Of a stretch of DNA of 64,000 bases, positions 62,605 through 64,000 are shown piece by piece. Below the pieces are notes generated by a model. It was not told where the DNA came from. It did not search any database and saw only the letters and a list, made by a program, of their open reading frames with translations. This DNA is from Pseudomonadota bacterium. GTDB taxonomy: Bacteria; Pseudomonadota; Alphaproteobacteria; Dongiales; Dongiaceae. A program made the translations under genes and the position numbers. Each line of letters starts with the position of its first letter. Positions within the stretch are counted from its first letter, which is position 1. The stretch covers positions 620,001-684,000 of the forward strand of contig JACPDN010000010.1 of NCBI GenBank assembly GCA_016183985.1. Direction: 5' to 3'.

Positions 62605-63576
62605 ATGCAGTGGCGCGGCGGTCGCAGAAGTTCCAATGTTTCTGACCAGCGCGGTGCCGGCGGCGGCTTCGGCCCGTTCGGCGGTGGCGGCTTGGGCGGT
62701 GGTGGTCTGGGTGGTGGCGGTTTCGGCCGGGGGCCGCGCATCGGCGGCTTGGGATTGGTCGCCATCGTCGCATTCTTCATCATCGCCAGCCTCATGGGCG
62801 TCGACCCGATGGCGATTTTGAATGGCAGCGGCAGCAGTGGTAGCGGCGACGTCGTGGGCGACATCCTTTCCGGGCAGTCGAGCTATGAGCAGAATGCCGG
62901 CACCGGCACGGGCGATGCGACGACCGAAGACGAGCTCAAGGATTTCGTCAGCGTGATCCTTGGCAGCACCGAGGACGTATGGAGCGGGATCTTCGCCCAA
63001 GGCAATGGCAGCTACCGTCAGCCGACCCTGGTTCTCTTCTCGGGCGCCACGCAATCGGCCTGCGGCTATGCGCAATCGGCGATGGGGCCGTTCTATTGCC
63101 CGCCGGACGAGAAGGTCTATATCGACCTCGATTTCTACCGCGACCTCAGGAGCCGCTTCGAAGCACCCGGCGATTTCGCGCAAGCCTATGTCATCGCCCA
63201 TGAGGTCGGGCATCATGTGCAGAACCTGCTCGGCATCGAAAAACAGGTGAGCCGCGCAAGGTCCGGCATGAGCGAGGCGGACGCCAATGCGCTTTCGGTC
63301 CGCGTCGAATTGCAGGCCGATTGTTTTGCCGGCATCTGGGCACACCAGATCGAGGCTGATGACCAGAATTTGAAGCTGGAAGCCGGCGATATCGAGGAGG
63401 GCCTCCAGGCTGCAAGCGCCATCGGCGACGACCGCCTGCAATCGCAGGCGACCGGCCGCGTCGTCCCCGACAGCTTCACCCATGGCAGCTCCGCCCAACG
63501 CGTGCGCTGGTTCCAACGGGGTCTCGACACCGGCGACCTGGAAGCCTGCGATACGTTCAACGCGGATAAGCTGTAA
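62605..63576 (+). CDS. Neutral zinc metallopeptidase (YpfJ family)
   Basis: 323 residues. A very Gly-rich N-terminus (GGGLGGGGLGGGGFGRGPRI) leads into one hydrophobic helix (GLVAIVAFFIIASLMG), so the enzyme is a membrane-anchored protein with the catalytic part outside. The zinc motif HEVGHHVQNLLG is followed by ELQADCFAGIWAHQIE with the third ligand, as in YpfJ. ATG 62605 has GGGGAGG upstream; a frame from 62503 lacks the GGGG start. Substrate unknown. Confidence 0.92.
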   Translation: MQWRGGRRSSNVSDQRGAGGGFGPFGGGGLGGGGLGGGGFGRGPRIGGLGLVAIVAFFIIASLMGVDPMAILNGSGSSGSGDVVGDILSGQSSYEQNAGTGTGDATTEDELKDFVSVILGSTEDVWSGIFAQGNGSYRQPTLVLFSGATQSACGYAQSAMGPFYCPPDEKVYIDLDFYRDLRSRFEAPGDFAQAYVIAHEVGHHVQNLLGIEKQVSRARSGMSEADANALSVRVELQADCFAGIWAHQIEADDQNLKLEAGDIEEGLQAASAIGDDRLQSQATGRVVPDSFTHGSSAQRVRWFQRGLDTGDLEACDTFNADKL

Positions 63577-63648
63577 AGCGACAGCGAGGGTGACGCCAAG
63601 TGATGGGCCTCCCTGACAGATACGTTGAAACACGCTAACCTCCGCCCC

Positions 63649-64000
63649 GTGAGTACGCCCCTCGTTTCCATCATCATCGCCGCCCACCAGGCGCAAGGCT
63701 TCATCGCCGAGGCCGTCGCTTCGGCTTGCGCGCAGGAGATGCGCGCTGTCGAGATCATCGTCGCACCGGATGAGCCCGCGGATTACGGGTTCCTTGGCAG
63801 CCTCGATCCACGGGTGCGGGTGCTCGACGGTGTGTCTGTATCCACCGGGCCCGGCCCCGCGCGCAACCGGGCGCTGGCACGAGCGCAAGGGCGCTTCGTT
63901 GCGTTGCTCGATGCCGACGATCTTCTCTCGCCGAATTATCTCTCGTCGCTGGTGCCGCTCGCGGAGAAGCGTGGCGTCGCCTTTGGCCGCACGCGCATCA
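63649..64000 (+). CDS. Family 2 glycosyltransferase (3' partial)
   Basis: The first 117 residues of a GT-A glycosyltransferase that runs off the window. It starts at GTG 63649: VSTPLVSIIIAAHQAQGFIA, then the nucleotide-binding Asp in IIVAPDEPADYG, GPARNRALARAQGRFVALLD and the DxD-like LDADDLLSPNYLSSL. The GTG lies 72 bases after the metallopeptidase stop. The acceptor and donor are unknown. Confidence 0.85.
   Translation, partial: MSTPLVSIIIAAHQAQGFIAEAVASACAQEMRAVEIIVAPDEPADYGFLGSLDPRVRVLDGVSVSTGPGPARNRALARAQGRFVALLDADDLLSPNYLSSLVPLAEKRGVAFGRTRI

Noticed and set aside
62578-63888. 436-codon open frame on the minus strand
   Set aside because: It lies opposite the metallopeptidase gene and the start of the glycosyltransferase, and has no family-like motifs. 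High GC content keeps opposite frames open.

Overview
The window looks like a chromosomal segment of a high-GC alphaproteobacterium. Signs of this are the lptA-lptB-rpoN-hpf-ptsN block, a TIGR02300 (FYDLN acid domain) gene beside aroA-cmk-rpsA-ihfB, a DUF1150/Hsp20 pair, two PAS_5-type proteins and an fsa/DUF484/xerC/priA neighbourhood. The order is compatible with Rhodospirillales-type bacteria, but genus cannot be set from this sequence alone. Most of it is core genome. No insertion sequence, prophage or CRISPR array was seen.

Layout. 0-6.5 kb: LPS-transport end (lptA partial, lptB), sigma-54, ribosome hibernation factor, PTS-Ntr IIA, then DUF1150 and a small heat-shock protein on the minus strand, an ankyrin lipoprotein and a PAS_5 protein. 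6.7-16 kb: a chemoreceptor, a 46-residue basic protein, tRNA-Ala(GGC), TIGR02300, aroA, cmk, rpsA, ihfB, a LapA-domain protein and a large membrane protein. 16-28.6 kb: a surface-glycan region. The plus-strand run makes a CDP-activated deoxysugar (rfbF, rfbG, a C-methyltransferase, a 3,5-epimerase-like protein, a reductase/epimerase) together with a CmcI-like methyltransferase, glycosyltransferases and a GtrA flippase. A minus-strand operon follows with a second GtrB/GtrA pair and two tandem GT87-like membrane proteins. 28.7-33.4 kb: a ROK regulator divergent from a xylose-type ABC importer (xylF, xylH, single-domain xylG). 33.4-34.6 kb: a Fic AMPylase-like protein with a DNA-binding C-terminus; its start codon lies at the edge of a perfect 29-bp inverted repeat. 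34.7-40.4 kb: ffh, a VOC protein, rpsP-rimM-trmD-rplS, leuC. 40.4-50.2 kb: PAS_5, L,D-transpeptidase, metallo-beta-lactamase-fold hydrolase, MFS transporter, caspase-like secreted protein, OmpR-type regulator, ribA, an unknown Ala/Pro-rich protein and a methyltransferase. 50.3-56 kb: a secreted protein, phoR, an A/T-richer DUF2927-like gene, a HAD phosphatase and pstS with a clear Pho box. 56-64 kb: YciI, LysR, DUF305, xerC, DUF484, transaldolase, priA, a zinc metallopeptidase and the start of a glycosyltransferase.

The best candidate for an undescribed unit is the fic locus. Four copies of a 10-bp half-site form a 73-bp perfect dyad that reaches the fic start codon, and Fic carries its own winged-helix tail, which suggests autoregulation. 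Second is the glycan cluster, whose gene set predicts a C-methyl-branched CDP-6-deoxyhexose. All functional calls come from reading motifs and context; no database search was run.
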